Positions 48,299 through 56,789 of a DNA stretch of 64,000 nt are shown piece by piece (position 1 is the stretch's first letter; each line of letters begins with the position of its first letter). A program made the translations under genes and the position numbers. The stretch covers positions 1,240,001 to 1,304,000 of the forward strand of contig NZ_CP072793.1 in assembly GCF_017901175.1 (NCBI RefSeq). The letters are read 5' to 3'. Origin of the DNA: Thiothrix unzii. GTDB lineage: Bacteria > Pseudomonadota > Gammaproteobacteria > Thiotrichales > Thiotrichaceae. The notes below the pieces were generated by a model. It was not told the origin of the DNA and did no database searches. It was given only the letters and a program-made list of their open reading frames with translations.

Positions 48299-48637
48299 CA
48301 GATGATTTCCTTTGGGTTCAGGCGAAGTAAAAAATCAACTCTCTGCTGAGAAGGGGGAACTTAATGGATGACCTGCCAATTCTCAGAACAGTCTCAATGT
48401 TTAATCTTACATTGACTAATGTTGTTCATCAGTGATGTGTAGCATTATAGATATTATCACTAGAAAGCAAACGTTATAATTCGCGTATTCTCATACTGCT
48501 TAATGAATGGGGAACTGTTTGAAATATGGGAGTTGATTACAGTGATCCCCCTCATAAAGAAGACACCCAATGCGACCGACTGAATATCATAGCTTTATTC
48601 AGTGGCATACCAATGTTATAGCCAGCAAAAACCAGAC
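48299..48637. other. Non-coding gap upstream of the defence operon
   Basis: No convincing gene is seen in these 339 bp. The right half carries an inverted repeat (ACTGAATA 48579-48586, TATTCAGT 48596-48603) just past the stop of the ATPase gene at 48638, without a T-run. The middle is AT-rich and holds a candidate promoter for the operon. The stretch is the likely site of operon control. Confidence 0.5.
48444..48471 (-). promoter_or_regulatory. Candidate sigma70 promoter of the eight-gene operon
   Basis: On the minus strand TTTGCT (48471-48466) and TATAAT (48449-48444) are 16 bp apart. The leader to ATG 48298 would be about 140 nt. The -10 is consensus and the -35 is weak. Confidence 0.45.
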
Positions 48638-50083
48638 TTATCTCCCCTGTTTCCACTCCCAATACGCCTTGTCCTTAACCCTGCTCACCTGCTTGCCGGA
48701 TGACACGTAGTAGCTCATGTGTTTGCCAAGGTTACGGATGGATTCCATTAAATCGTCCTGTGCGGATTTGTCAGTGACATTGAAAATAGCGCGGATGTCC
48801 TTGGGGCTGATCTCATCCACCGAATGCACCACCCACGACTTCATGTAGGCCGCGTAGTTGTCTTCACCGGTACGGAAATGGGTGATTTGTTGAGTAGAGA
48901 GAATCGTGCCAATCCCGTATTCACGACCCTCCTTGAGGATGCGTTTGAGTGACGGGAAATCTTGGCTCATAAAATTATCCGCCTCATCCGCAATCACCAT
49001 TTTGCTGATCTGACGAAAATCACCATCGACTTGCGGCTTGCCGTTGCGCTGCATCTGCGCGTAGAACAGGTCAAGGGTGAGGGCAACCACAAGGTTTTGG
49101 ATACTGGGGTCATCACCGGCTAAGTCGATGATGGTGATCCCGTCCCGCTCAATCAGTTCATGCAAACTCACAAGGTTATCTTGCTGGTCTTCAAAAATCT
49201 GGAAGCTCACCAGTTTGGATAATGCCGCATACAACGAATCTTTTTCCGGTTCCTCCGCCAAGAAAACTTCCCACACGTCTTGGATCGTGGGTGCAGGACG
49301 TTGCCATGTGGCGGGTTTATCGGGATGGATACCCGCGAGTTGGTAGCTTTCCGCAATCGCCTCTTGCAGTTTCAGCCGCTGCTTTTCACCCAAACCGAAG
49401 GCACGCGCCACGGTGTCAGTGAAAGCCGACGCAGCACGCACCGGCAAACGCGGCACATCCCCAAACAGCGACAACGGATTGTACGGTAGTTTGTACAGCT
49501 TATGGCTGGTTGCCCCCACCGCCTGCTTAAAATCGTCTTGGGTATAGTCCGACTTGTAGTCGAAGATCAATTGCCCCAGCGGGGCGCGGTTTTGTTCCGT
49601 CATACGTGACAACTGCCAGATCACCGACTTCACAAACTGGGTCTTGCCCGTCCCCATCGTACCGATAATCCCCATGTTCGGGTTCAAGGTGGCACGGGTA
49701 TCGTTCGGCAACCAATAAACGGATACCTCGCCCGTATTGCCCTTATCGCCGTCGCCGCTGCTGTCGCTCATGGCAGTACCCAGCAGCACGGCCGCACCCA
49801 AGCTCACCGCAGGGGAAGGTAACTGCCCATCCGTCGCCGCTAAGCTTTCAGCCTCATCCACACCGATAAAACCCGCAGGTGGATCACCCCAAAACCCTTC
49901 CCGCCGCCAGCGGGTAATGTGGCGGTCATAAGCTTTCCAGCCAAGGTAAGAAAATAACCCTGCCAACCCCACCGGGGGTGCAAACAATGTCCCAACCGCC
50001 ACACTCAGTGTCACTACCGCACCACCGCTTAATGAATCGGGGGCAAAATGTTCAGGACGTACCCGACCGATCATGCTTGTCAT
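48638..50083 (-). CDS. Second HerA/VirD4-like ATPase, membrane-anchored
   Basis: The 481-residue protein has two hydrophobic stretches near the N-terminus (about 20-50). Its ATPase domain has Walker A IGTMGTGKTQFV (about 145) and Walker B MVIADEADNFM (about 362), then STQQITHFRTGE. It shares short motifs with the ATPase at 28666-30045 (YxLAGI-PD-P-TWQR and YNPLxL), so I consider them distant paralogues. It is the last gene of the right-hand minus-strand module with the membrane proteins and hydrolase. It could power DNA or protein movement across the envelope. It is not a standard TraC/VirB4 as far as I can see. Confidence 0.75.
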   Translation of the reverse strand: MTSMIGRVRPEHFAPDSLSGGAVVTLSVAVGTLFAPPVGLAGLFSYLGWKAYDRHITRWRREGFWGDPPAGFIGVDEAESLAATDGQLPSPAVSLGAAVLLGTAMSDSSGDGDKGNTGEVSVYWLPNDTRATLNPNMGIIGTMGTGKTQFVKSVIWQLSRMTEQNRAPLGQLIFDYKSDYTQDDFKQAVGATSHKLYKLPYNPLSLFGDVPRLPVRAASAFTDTVARAFGLGEKQRLKLQEAIAESYQLAGIHPDKPATWQRPAPTIQDVWEVFLAEEPEKDSLYAALSKLVSFQIFEDQQDNLVSLHELIERDGITIIDLAGDDPSIQNLVVALTLDLFYAQMQRNGKPQVDGDFRQISKMVIADEADNFMSQDFPSLKRILKEGREYGIGTILSTQQITHFRTGEDNYAAYMKSWVVHSVDEISPKDIRAIFNVTDKSAQDDLMESIRNLGKHMSYYVSSGKQVSRVKDKAYWEWKQGR

Positions 50084-50087
50084 CGTC

Positions 50088-51146
50088 TTATCTCCCCAAA
50101 CGTTCTTGCTTCAATTCTTTGATCAGGTTTTGGCGGTCTTGTAGTGGCAAACTGTCCCAATCAATCCCGGCTTGTTGGTATTGCAGCCGCAATAACATTT
50201 CATCATCAATCGCGTGATAATCGGGGGCTGCTTCAAACGTTGTTACTCCGGCTTGTTCCGTTGGCAATGCCGCGTTATTGCCGCCACCTTGTCCAGCCAA
50301 TAACACCACCGCAATCAACGCCACCCCGGCACTGGCAATCCATGCCGGGGTATTACTCACTGCCTTTTTCATGCCTAAATCCAGCATGGCCTTTTCATTT
50401 TCTTCGGCTTTCGCTTGCGCTTGCAGGATTAATTGCTGGTTACTTTTTTCCAGATGGATGCGCTGTTTTAACACCTGTTGCTGGCGCAATAACGCATAAC
50501 GTTTAGCCTGTTCATCCAGTAATTCACGGTGTACCGGGCTGGTCATTAAGGCTACCTGTTTTAACGCCTTTGCAGTCATTTCCTTGGCAGAAGGTTTTTT
50601 CTCAATATCCCGCCATTGCCAACCATTCACACCTTCTTTGGGCTGGACGATCAGGCCGATGTCTTTCATGAGCGGGATAAGGGCTTCCCTGACATAGTTC
50701 TTGTTAATGGTTTCCTGGGTATCATCCGTAATCAGGGTTTCGAGTTCACGGAGATTCACATCCATACCGGGACGCATCAAGCGGGTTGTGACGGTAATGG
50801 CTTGTAGTTGATCCTGACGAGGACGCTCTTTGTTGGCTACAAAGAACTTGGCGAGCCTTGTCCGAACTTCCTCATGCATAAAATAGGAATTAATGAATGC
50901 CTTGCGAATTTCTTCTTGTTTTTTAATATCATCAGCTTGCTTACAAGCCATTGCTAATCCGGGGATGACTTCCGCTTCATGGTCGCTTTCTGACAATTTT
51001 CCACCCCAAAACCCGTCGCCAAATTTCCGCCAAATTCCTGCCAAACCCAAATCCCCCTGAAAACCGCTGTTTTCGGTTGCATCCACTGGCTTATCAGCGG
51101 ACTTGACCGGGAGAGTGACCACGTTGTGTGCTAATGCGTTTTCCAT
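50088..51146 (-). CDS. Hypothetical single-span protein with coiled coil
   Basis: This protein has about 352 residues from ATG 51146 (GAGGAAAA site upstream; the frame runs on to 51269). The N-terminal two thirds are soluble and look like a winged-helix-rich domain (VREALIPLMKDIGLIVQPKEG). Next is a Gln/Lys-rich coiled coil (about 220-260), one transmembrane helix (about 268-285), and a short exported tail. I do not recognise the family. It ends 4 bp before the ATPase gene. Likely an inner-membrane partner of the ATPase. Confidence 0.65.
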   Translation of the reverse strand: MENALAHNVVTLPVKSADKPVDATENSGFQGDLGLAGIWRKFGDGFWGGKLSESDHEAEVIPGLAMACKQADDIKKQEEIRKAFINSYFMHEEVRTRLAKFFVANKERPRQDQLQAITVTTRLMRPGMDVNLRELETLITDDTQETINKNYVREALIPLMKDIGLIVQPKEGVNGWQWRDIEKKPSAKEMTAKALKQVALMTSPVHRELLDEQAKRYALLRQQQVLKQRIHLEKSNQQLILQAQAKAEENEKAMLDLGMKKAVSNTPAWIASAGVALIAVVLLAGQGGGNNAALPTEQAGVTTFEAAPDYHAIDDEMLLRLQYQQAGIDWDSLPLQDRQNLIKELKQERLGR

Positions 51147-51156
51147 GATTTTTTCC

Positions 51157-52407
51157 TCAAATAAACTTCTTGGGTGCAGTGCGGTAGCCGAGTACCCGGT
51201 TGATGGGGAAACTGTTAATACTGACCCATTCGCTGTGACGGCTACCGGGTTCTGTTTGGTTGCCACCAAGGATCAAGACATTCCCATTGCTATCAAAACC
51301 CTTAAAAAATCCAACATGACCCAACCAGCCATCGTGGCTGCCGCGCCATAACACCACAATGTCCCCCAGCTTCGGGGTGTCGGTTTTGGCTCCCCAGTTA
51401 AGGAAAGACCGGGCGTTCAATTTCCCCGTCCCGGCAATGCCATTTTCGTGCAACACCGCATTGGCAAAGGCGGCACACCATGCAGTGACATCCGGGTTTA
51501 AACTAAATCCTGCCTTGCGCATGAATACCGCTAATTTCCGGTTATTGGCTTCCTCATGCAGCCCAATAAAGCGGCTGGCGGTTGCTATCACATCGGTGGT
51601 TTTAACGGCGGCTGCGCCAATTCCGGCGTATTCAGAGGCATAAGCACCGCCTTTTTTGGTGTTTTTGCTGTGCAAGAAATAATCCACGGCGGTATTAATC
51701 CCTTGCAGGTGCGCTACTGCGACAAAACCGGCAATCTTTTCGTATTGCCCCTCACGCAATACCCCGCGTTTAAAACCTTCTTCGCTATTAAAATTGGCCA
51801 GTTTGACAAAAAACGTATCTTGAATTTCAGGGCTTGCCATAAAGCTTTCAAAGCTATTACCCGTCGTCCAGTTATTATTATTTTGCAGGAACTCAAGGTG
51901 TAATTTGCCGCAACTCCCGGCCTTAATGCAGTCCGCCGCCACGTCGAATACTTCACGTTTGATGTAACCGGTTTGTGCCAAAGCGGCGGCACCGCCTTGG
52001 TAGCCGCCCAAATAACCGAAGATGTTCCAGCCCTCATAGCTGCCACTGTTCTCACGCTGGATGATCGCCTTCATCAGTGCCACGGTTTGCTCATTGGACA
52101 GCCCTCGCAGGGCTTGCCCACGGTACATACTGGGCATGGCATAGTTAATACTGGCAAGCCACGCCCCGGCGCGTTCAGCAGCGGTATTGACCACCTCAAA
52201 CGCGGTATCCACCGCCTCACTGACCGGTGTTCCGGCAGTGCGCAACGGGCTTAACACCATGAAATACGCCATCAGTGCCACCGGTAAAGCGAAATACCAT
52301 TCCATTTGCGGACGGGTACGCAACCACGTCACATGGGTAATCGCTTTCAATTCCGCCAGATCGTACTTGATTTGGGCGATGTCACGGGCAATGGCAGTGG
52401 TACTCAT
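51157..52407 (-). CDS. TIGR02594-type NlpC/P60-like cell-wall hydrolase
   Basis: This 416-residue protein has one membrane helix near 38-55. A middle region contains a lysozyme/transglycosylase-like motif (ALMKAIIQRENSGSYEGWNIFGYLGGYQGG). The C-terminal TIGR02594 domain (about 290-410) has catalytic Cys in WCAAFANAVL and His in GHVGFFKGFD, with ARSFLNWG and the LILGGNQ turn. TIGR02594 proteins are amidase-like and common in phages and transfer elements. It may locally open peptidoglycan for a channel. The hydrolase family is well supported; the purpose is inferred. Confidence 0.78.
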   Translation of the reverse strand: MSTTAIARDIAQIKYDLAELKAITHVTWLRTRPQMEWYFALPVALMAYFMVLSPLRTAGTPVSEAVDTAFEVVNTAAERAGAWLASINYAMPSMYRGQALRGLSNEQTVALMKAIIQRENSGSYEGWNIFGYLGGYQGGAAALAQTGYIKREVFDVAADCIKAGSCGKLHLEFLQNNNNWTTGNSFESFMASPEIQDTFFVKLANFNSEEGFKRGVLREGQYEKIAGFVAVAHLQGINTAVDYFLHSKNTKKGGAYASEYAGIGAAAVKTTDVIATASRFIGLHEEANNRKLAVFMRKAGFSLNPDVTAWCAAFANAVLHENGIAGTGKLNARSFLNWGAKTDTPKLGDIVVLWRGSHDGWLGHVGFFKGFDSNGNVLILGGNQTEPGSRHSEWVSINSFPINRVLGYRTAPKKFI

Positions 52408-52607
52408 TGCTGCATCCAGTCCGGTAAGAATTTCAGGAAAAACCCGCGTATTTCATCCGAGAGCTGCTGGAAAAACATCCCCAGCATATCCCCCGCCCAT
52501 GTCACGATCAGTGGCATGAGGAAATTCAGCAGCAGGAAAATCACCAGCAACCACTTACCAACGGGTGTGAAGACATAAAACCCAACGTGCGCTAATTTGT
52601 AATACAT
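52404..52607 (-). CDS. Small hydrophobic membrane protein
   Basis: The 67-residue protein has a strong membrane segment (GKWLLVIFLLLNFLMPLIVTWAG) and an amphipathic tail with DEIRGFFLKFLPDWM. ATGA overlap with the hydrolase gene shows coupling. No family recognised. It could be a holin-like or pilus/channel subunit, but nothing decides. Confidence 0.6.
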   Translation of the reverse strand: MYYKLAHVGFYVFTPVGKWLLVIFLLLNFLMPLIVTWAGDMLGMFFQQLSDEIRGFFLKFLPDWMQQ

Positions 52608-52633
52608 GGAATTTCTCCTGCGTTACCAAGGGA

Positions 52634-53161
52634 TTAGATTTGTTTTTTCCACTCGTAACCGGTGGTGCAGGCACGTACCCCTGCCATTGTCTTCGTCCAC
52701 GGCATTGCGCCTTGCTCACACTGCTGGCGAGCCACAGCAGAAATTGCCTCACCACGGACATAACCTTGAAACAGTGCGTTTTGCCCAATCCCCGCGTTAT
52801 TGCCTGCACTTGGCGCGTTTGAGGTCGACTTAATCGCATGGGCAGCGGTCGCCACACCGTCATAAGCCCCTTCTGCCACACTGAGCAACTGCTTGAAATT
52901 GATGCTCACCCCGTTAGCAAATAGACTGACGGTCAACAGGATCGCCATAATGCCACCAACCGTTTCGCGGCTGGCAATCAAGGCTCCACCAATGAGCAAC
53001 CCCAAAATGGAAGCCGCCACACTCCACGCCTGACTCCCGCCGACTTCAATCACCGCCACCTCGGTAGCCAGTGCGGACAGCAGCGACACCGCACTGATCC
53101 CCAACGTCGCCACACCGATAAAAGTGGACGCATTCGCCCCGTAGTAATTGTCGCCTATCAT
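52634..53161 (-). CDS. Polytopic membrane protein with Cys-containing tail
   Basis: The 175-residue protein has about four hydrophobic segments within the first 110 residues and a soluble C-terminus with two cysteines (QQCEQGAM and VRACTTGY). Composition is Ala/Gly-rich. No family recognised. It overlaps the preceding small gene by ATGA and belongs to the envelope module. Confidence 0.6.
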   Translation of the reverse strand: MIGDNYYGANASTFIGVATLGISAVSLLSALATEVAVIEVGGSQAWSVAASILGLLIGGALIASRETVGGIMAILLTVSLFANGVSINFKQLLSVAEGAYDGVATAAHAIKSTSNAPSAGNNAGIGQNALFQGYVRGEAISAVARQQCEQGAMPWTKTMAGVRACTTGYEWKKQI

Positions 53162-53400
53162 TGCTTATTCTCCTGATTACCGAAATTTGCCGCGCACCAG
53201 TTCTGCATGAACTGGTAATTGTCGTTGTCACTCACCAACACCGGTTGTTGTTCGCCTTGTGCCGCCCTGATCTGGTTAAGGCTGGCAGTGACCGCCGCCT
53301 CATCATCACCACTGAGATACCAACCGGTTGCCACACCCAAGCAAAAAATAATGGCGAAGTGGGTGGAGATGCCGTACCACTCTTTCATGACGAGGCTCAT
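53158..53400 (-). CDS. Small single-span exported protein
   Basis: The 80-residue protein has an N-terminal hydrophobic helix (HFAIIFCLGVATGWYLSG) and a soluble tail ending FMQNWCAANFGNQENKQ. It is coupled by ATGA to the next gene. No family recognised. It may be a periplasm-facing partner of the membrane module. Confidence 0.6.
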   Translation of the reverse strand: MSLVMKEWYGISTHFAIIFCLGVATGWYLSGDDEAAVTASLNQIRAAQGEQQPVLVSDNDNYQFMQNWCAANFGNQENKQ

Positions 53401-53556
53401 GGATGGCTCCTTGCTAATTGCACATTCGTTGCAGGTGTAACCACTTTTCGTTGCAGGTTTGTTGCAGATTCACGGCTTCCCGTTGCAGGTACTAATGACA
53501 CATACATTACCCCTAGGAGGGTTTTATTCAGTTTTTCGATAGAAGCAACTTCCATG

Positions 53557-54819
53557 TTATTTGCCTCTTATTCTTGCTAAATTAATGACATTTCCCGCAT
53601 CCACTGCTGCAATCTTTTCAAGGGTTGGATAGAAGTAAATCCAGCCTTTACCTTGCTGTTCACGATTTAAGAAACCGCGCAGATAAGCCTTCTCCTTGAT
53701 CTTACGGACGCGAGTACGTCCCCAACCTGTCGCCATCATCATTTCATCTGTCGTAATTAATCCTTGATTATCGGTTTCAATACAATGATTTTCTAATAGG
53801 ATTAATACATCATTCTCACTGACATCTTGAATTTTTGGTGTTGTAGCACCCGTTGCATGGGTCGTTGCACATTCCATTGCACCCGCAACGGTAAGCGTTA
53901 CACGTTGCAGGGCTGCATCGAGTCGTGCCGCTGCACCTGCAACGGTAGATAAAGCGTTATTACCAACCTTCTCCATGTCACCAGCCACATCCTTCAGTTG
54001 CTGCAAAGTGTCTTTCGCTGCTTGATTGGCTGCTTGCAAGCTCACCACTCGCCCCTGTTCCTGCTCACGCTTGTGGGTTTTGAACCACCCGGCAAACAAC
54101 ACGAGTAACAGTGTCATTAGGTCATACAGGCTGGCGCGTGCCAGTATTGCCCGATCCAGTGGCACGTCTGCTGTATTGGGAGGCGTGTTCTGCTGTGCTG
54201 TTTCAGCTACAGGAGTCACAGGCGTAGCCGTCAGTCGTTGGGTGTAATTCTCCAACCGCCCCATGAGCTGACCAATCTCGGTATTGCGTTCTGCGATAGC
54301 CTTGCGTAGTTGGACTGCCTGCCATGCCGCACCTTTTTGACTGCTACCGTCCAGATCAGTCACGTGGCTTGCATCAGTCGCATTGAACTGGCGCAGGTCT
54401 TCAATCTGCTGGCGTAAGTCGGCTTGCTGCTGTTGCAGTGTTTGGGTTACTGCCGCCTGCTGCTGGCGTACCCGTTGGGCTTCCGCTTGTGCATCGGTTT
54501 GTTGCTGACGCAGTTCTGCCTGCTGTTGTTCCAGCAAGGGCAGTGTTATGTGCTGGTAGATGGTGTAACTGCTTAAGGCAATCGCGGAGGCGGCAACGAA
54601 CCCAGCTACCACTCGCTTGACAGCACCCTTATGGTTGAAAGCCACTTCACAACCGGCGTATACCGCAATACCCAAAGCAATAGCACCCGCCGTTGACAGC
54701 AACAGGTCGCCGTTAGTCTCAGTCATGAGATATGCGCCCGTTCCCTTAATGCTGGCAGCCGTGGTCAGGGCACCGGCTACGTAGAAAACAGTTTGCGGTG
54801 ACAGGGAGGGTAATTTCAT
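53557..54819 (-). CDS. Membrane/coiled-coil protein with C-terminal winged helix
   Basis: This protein has about 420 residues from ATG 54819 (TAGGAGC site; a longer frame to 54918 is rejected). Three N-terminal membrane helices (about 10-90) precede a Gln/Arg-rich coiled coil (about 94-150) and another membrane helix (about 232-250). The C-terminal domain (about 340-400) looks like a winged helix (TTDEMMMATGWGRTRVRKIKEKAYLRGFLNR). A membrane-tethered DNA-binding protein is implied. This could anchor the element DNA or sense the envelope. The family is unknown to me. It is followed by a 155-bp gap with no visible gene. Confidence 0.6.
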   Translation of the reverse strand: MKLPSLSPQTVFYVAGALTTAASIKGTGAYLMTETNGDLLLSTAGAIALGIAVYAGCEVAFNHKGAVKRVVAGFVAASAIALSSYTIYQHITLPLLEQQQAELRQQQTDAQAEAQRVRQQQAAVTQTLQQQQADLRQQIEDLRQFNATDASHVTDLDGSSQKGAAWQAVQLRKAIAERNTEIGQLMGRLENYTQRLTATPVTPVAETAQQNTPPNTADVPLDRAILARASLYDLMTLLLVLFAGWFKTHKREQEQGRVVSLQAANQAAKDTLQQLKDVAGDMEKVGNNALSTVAGAAARLDAALQRVTLTVAGAMECATTHATGATTPKIQDVSENDVLILLENHCIETDNQGLITTDEMMMATGWGRTRVRKIKEKAYLRGFLNREQQGKGWIYFYPTLEKIAAVDAGNVINLARIRGK

Positions 54820-54829
54820 GGTGTTGCTC

Positions 54830-54985
54830 CTAGTTTGGGCAGGGTGCTGGATTGGTACACCGCCCGAACAGGCCATCAGATTCACGGAAAGGGCAGCGGG
54901 GGCAGCGGTGATCGGCACAGGTAGCAGTAACCCGCTGTAAAATTCTGGTGGGGTTACTTAGTACGGTTGTGGTAGCATTATTCAT
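54830..54985 (-). CDS. Small Cys-rich zinc-ribbon-like protein
   Basis: This 51-codon frame starts at ATG 54985 (AGGTGGGCGG upstream) and overlaps the stop of the gp16-like gene. It encodes a C-terminal cluster CADHRCPRCP and FGRCTNPAPCP with five cysteines and one histidine. That resembles the small zinc-ribbon-like proteins of phage and ICE control regions. Its stop lies 10 bp before the next gene. No homologue can be named. Confidence 0.45.
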   Translation of the reverse strand: MNNATTTVLSNPTRILQRVTATCADHRCPRCPFRESDGLFGRCTNPAPCPN

Positions 54986-55217
54986 GGTTTCCGCCCACCT
55001 GAGCTTGTTCTGGTGCGGCTTTCAGGTGCAGTGCAATCGCGGCTTGGTGGGCTTGCCCCCGCAAACCGGGCAGCCTTGTGTGCAACAGAGAGTTGACCAC
55101 ATTGCGACTGAAGCCGTTCTCACGACACCAGCCTGCAATGCTGATGCCATTGGTGCGGAACCAAGCAAGCACCTCTTCGGGGGTGAGCAGGGTGTTCGGA
55201 TGGGGGGATAGGGTCAC
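54978..55217 (-). CDS. BcepMu gp16-like small DNA-binding protein
   Basis: The 79-residue protein starts at GTG 55217 (AGGAG site). It reads TPEEVLAWFRTNGISIAGWC, then FSRNVVNSLLHTRLPGLRGQAHQAAIALHLK, which is the helix-turn-helix pattern of the BcepMu gp16 family of phage regulators. The longer frame to 55283 is non-coding leader. It is transcribed away from the XRE repressor gene and is controlled by operators shared with it. It leads the minus-strand envelope module and is likely its early activator or regulator. Confidence 0.78.
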   Translation of the reverse strand: MTLSPHPNTLLTPEEVLAWFRTNGISIAGWCRENGFSRNVVNSLLHTRLPGLRGQAHQAAIALHLKAAPEQAQVGGNHE

Positions 55218-55304
55218 GTCTATTCTCCTGTTTGAATGTGTGTTGTTGTGGTGATTGTGGGACTTTATAGTCTCTAAAGTCAATATTAAAAGGACTATAA
55301 AGTC
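55215..55304. repeat. Inverted copy A of promoter/operator/leader block
   Basis: This 90-bp block is nearly identical, in opposite orientation, to 56790-56880. It contains two GACT-N4-AGTC palindromes, GACTTTATAGTC at 55261-55272 and GACTATAAAGTC at 55293-55304. A minus-strand -35 (TTGACT) and a leader with AGGAG before the GTG at 55217 are also present. The XRE gene starts 4 bp beyond the operator on the other strand. Confidence 0.8.
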
Positions 55305-55308
55305 TTAA

Positions 55309-55605
55309 ATGAAGCACGAAAGTACATCACAAAGCATCGGGCAACGCCTGCGGGAGGTGCGGGGGGGGTTGACGCAAGCAGAATTTGCAGAAAAAATGGA
55401 AGTCGTTAGCAAGACGATTAGGCGATATGAGTCTGATGAAACCATTCCAGATGGGATTTTTTTGCTTAGATTGAAAGCAATATTTAATGTCGACCCAACA
55501 TGGGTGCTGTTAGGTGGTTTAACACCGCCTGAGAATCATAAGTATGAGGTTGCGATTCAAGAAATTTCTTCTATTATTGCAAATCTTGAGAAGGGGACGG
55601 GATGA
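55309..55605 (+). CDS. XRE-family repressor
   Basis: This 98-residue protein has an N-terminal helix-turn-helix (QRLREVRGGLTQAEFAEKMEVVSKTIRRYES) and a C-terminal helix typical of short phage/plasmid Cro/CI-like repressors. The ATG lies only 4 bp past an operator, and a TATAAA hexamer (55296-55301) inside that operator ends 7 bp before it. The mRNA is probably leaderless. It is divergent from the gp16-like gene. It is the best candidate to bind the GACT-N4-AGTC palindromes at 55261, 55293, 56790 and 56823. Confidence 0.82.
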   Translation: MKHESTSQSIGQRLREVRGGLTQAEFAEKMEVVSKTIRRYESDETIPDGIFLLRLKAIFNVDPTWVLLGGLTPPENHKYEVAIQEISSIIANLEKGTG

Positions 55606-55629
55606 AAAGAATTACTGTAGCTGAATGCT

Positions 55630-56208
55630 TCAGATAAGCTCCTTACGTTGCTTAAGGAATGCCGCTGTGCGGGGCAACTGTTGACGCAACAATGTATCTA
55701 AGAATTCATCGACAGTTCTTGGTGGATTTTTCAAGCTCGCCCTTTGTTGTCGGGCAGTCAGTAAAATCATTTCGGGGTATAGATTAGTCAGGTGGCTGAT
55801 AAACTCATCAGGGTGCTGTGCCAAAATACCGAAGGGTTTTAGGTAACTAGCAGGAAAGTCTTTCAGATTAAACGTGACAATAACTTCTGCTTGCCCCTTA
55901 ATCGCCGCAGCTAATACATGCCTGTCATTCACATCGGGCAATTCTAAACCAGCAATAAGTGGTTCATAACCTGATACCAGTGAATCCATAATTGCAGCAT
56001 TCATCTTACCAGCAGTCATTTCCAAACGTTCACGGGTCAGCTTGGTGTTGTTCTGTAAAGCGTTGCATATCCATTCTTCATGAATTTGTTGCGTCCATTT
56101 TGCCCGAAATACACCCGTCCACGCCAACCGCACCAGAAAATCACGCAAGGGTGCTGGATAAAGCACACAGGCATCGTACAAAACTGTAAAATTTTGACCT
56201 GAAAGCAT
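55630..56208 (-). CDS. PIN-domain ribonuclease toxin (VapC-like)
   Basis: This 192-residue protein has PIN features. An N-terminal acidic VLYDACVLYPAPLRDFL leads, and a distal LPDVNDRHVLAAAIKGQAEVIVTFNLKDFP carries the conserved acidic residues of the metal site. Length is greater than classic VapC and fits the PIN subfamily paired with excisionase-like HTH antitoxins. The start overlaps the antitoxin stop by 1 bp. Probably an RNA-cleaving toxin. Confidence 0.8.
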   Translation of the reverse strand: MLSGQNFTVLYDACVLYPAPLRDFLVRLAWTGVFRAKWTQQIHEEWICNALQNNTKLTRERLEMTAGKMNAAIMDSLVSGYEPLIAGLELPDVNDRHVLAAAIKGQAEVIVTFNLKDFPASYLKPFGILAQHPDEFISHLTNLYPEMILLTARQQRASLKNPPRTVDEFLDTLLRQQLPRTAAFLKQRKELI

Positions 56209-56654
56209 TAGTAACCCATCTCAAATTCTTGGGCTTCGGCAGTCAACTCATCCAGTAGCAGCATACTGGCCTGATCCCGTTTTTGCTTGTACTCCATTAA
56301 GTCTTTAAAGAAAACGCGACGACGTACTCCATTCTTATGAAATGGTATTTCCCCAGCTTCTATCAACTTTACTAAATAGGGACGTGAAACATTTAAGATG
56401 TTAGCTGCTTCTTGGGTGGTCAATTCTTTGTGGATCGGAATGAGAGATACGGCATCACCCCGCGCCATTGCATCCAAAATGTCCACCAACAAGCGAATAG
56501 CTTTTACGGGAACTTGCAGCAGTTCATTGCCGTTATGAAGGCGTAAACAAGCACTTTCTCCTTTGCCAATGCAAGCAGCCAACAAACGGCTGCTCTCAAC
56601 AGCAAGCTCGGTATCTTCTTGCGTCGGGACTTGATAACTGACTAAGGCAGGCAT
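56208..56654 (-). CDS. Excisionase/MerR-like HTH antitoxin
   Basis: This 148-residue protein has a C-terminal excisionase-family helix-turn-helix (ELTTQEAANILNVSRPYLVKLIEAGEIPFHK). The pattern QEAANILNVSRPYLVKLIE is diagnostic of antitoxins paired with PIN toxins. It is cotranscribed with the PIN gene downstream. Confidence 0.8.
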   Translation of the reverse strand: MPALVSYQVPTQEDTELAVESSRLLAACIGKGESACLRLHNGNELLQVPVKAIRLLVDILDAMARGDAVSLIPIHKELTTQEAANILNVSRPYLVKLIEAGEIPFHKNGVRRRVFFKDLMEYKQKRDQASMLLLDELTAEAQEFEMGY

Positions 56655-56789
56655 TTCTGAAAACTCCTTTGGCTAACATCGTGCATTCATTATAGCAGTA
56701 AACGAAACGAACGAAATGGCAAGTTCTACCAAATCTTCTCTCACAGGCGTTGTCCGGTGTTTTGTGATGTACTTTTGTGCTTGGTTTAA

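Noticed and set aside
48638-54819. Inovirus or tectivirus-like prophage
   Set aside because: ATPase size, lack of a coat protein candidate and absence of major capsid or replication signatures do not fit well enough.
53557-54918. Longer N-terminus of the membrane/coiled-coil protein
   Set aside because: The upstream 33 codons overlap the small Cys-rich frame. ATG 54819 has a proper ribosome-binding site.
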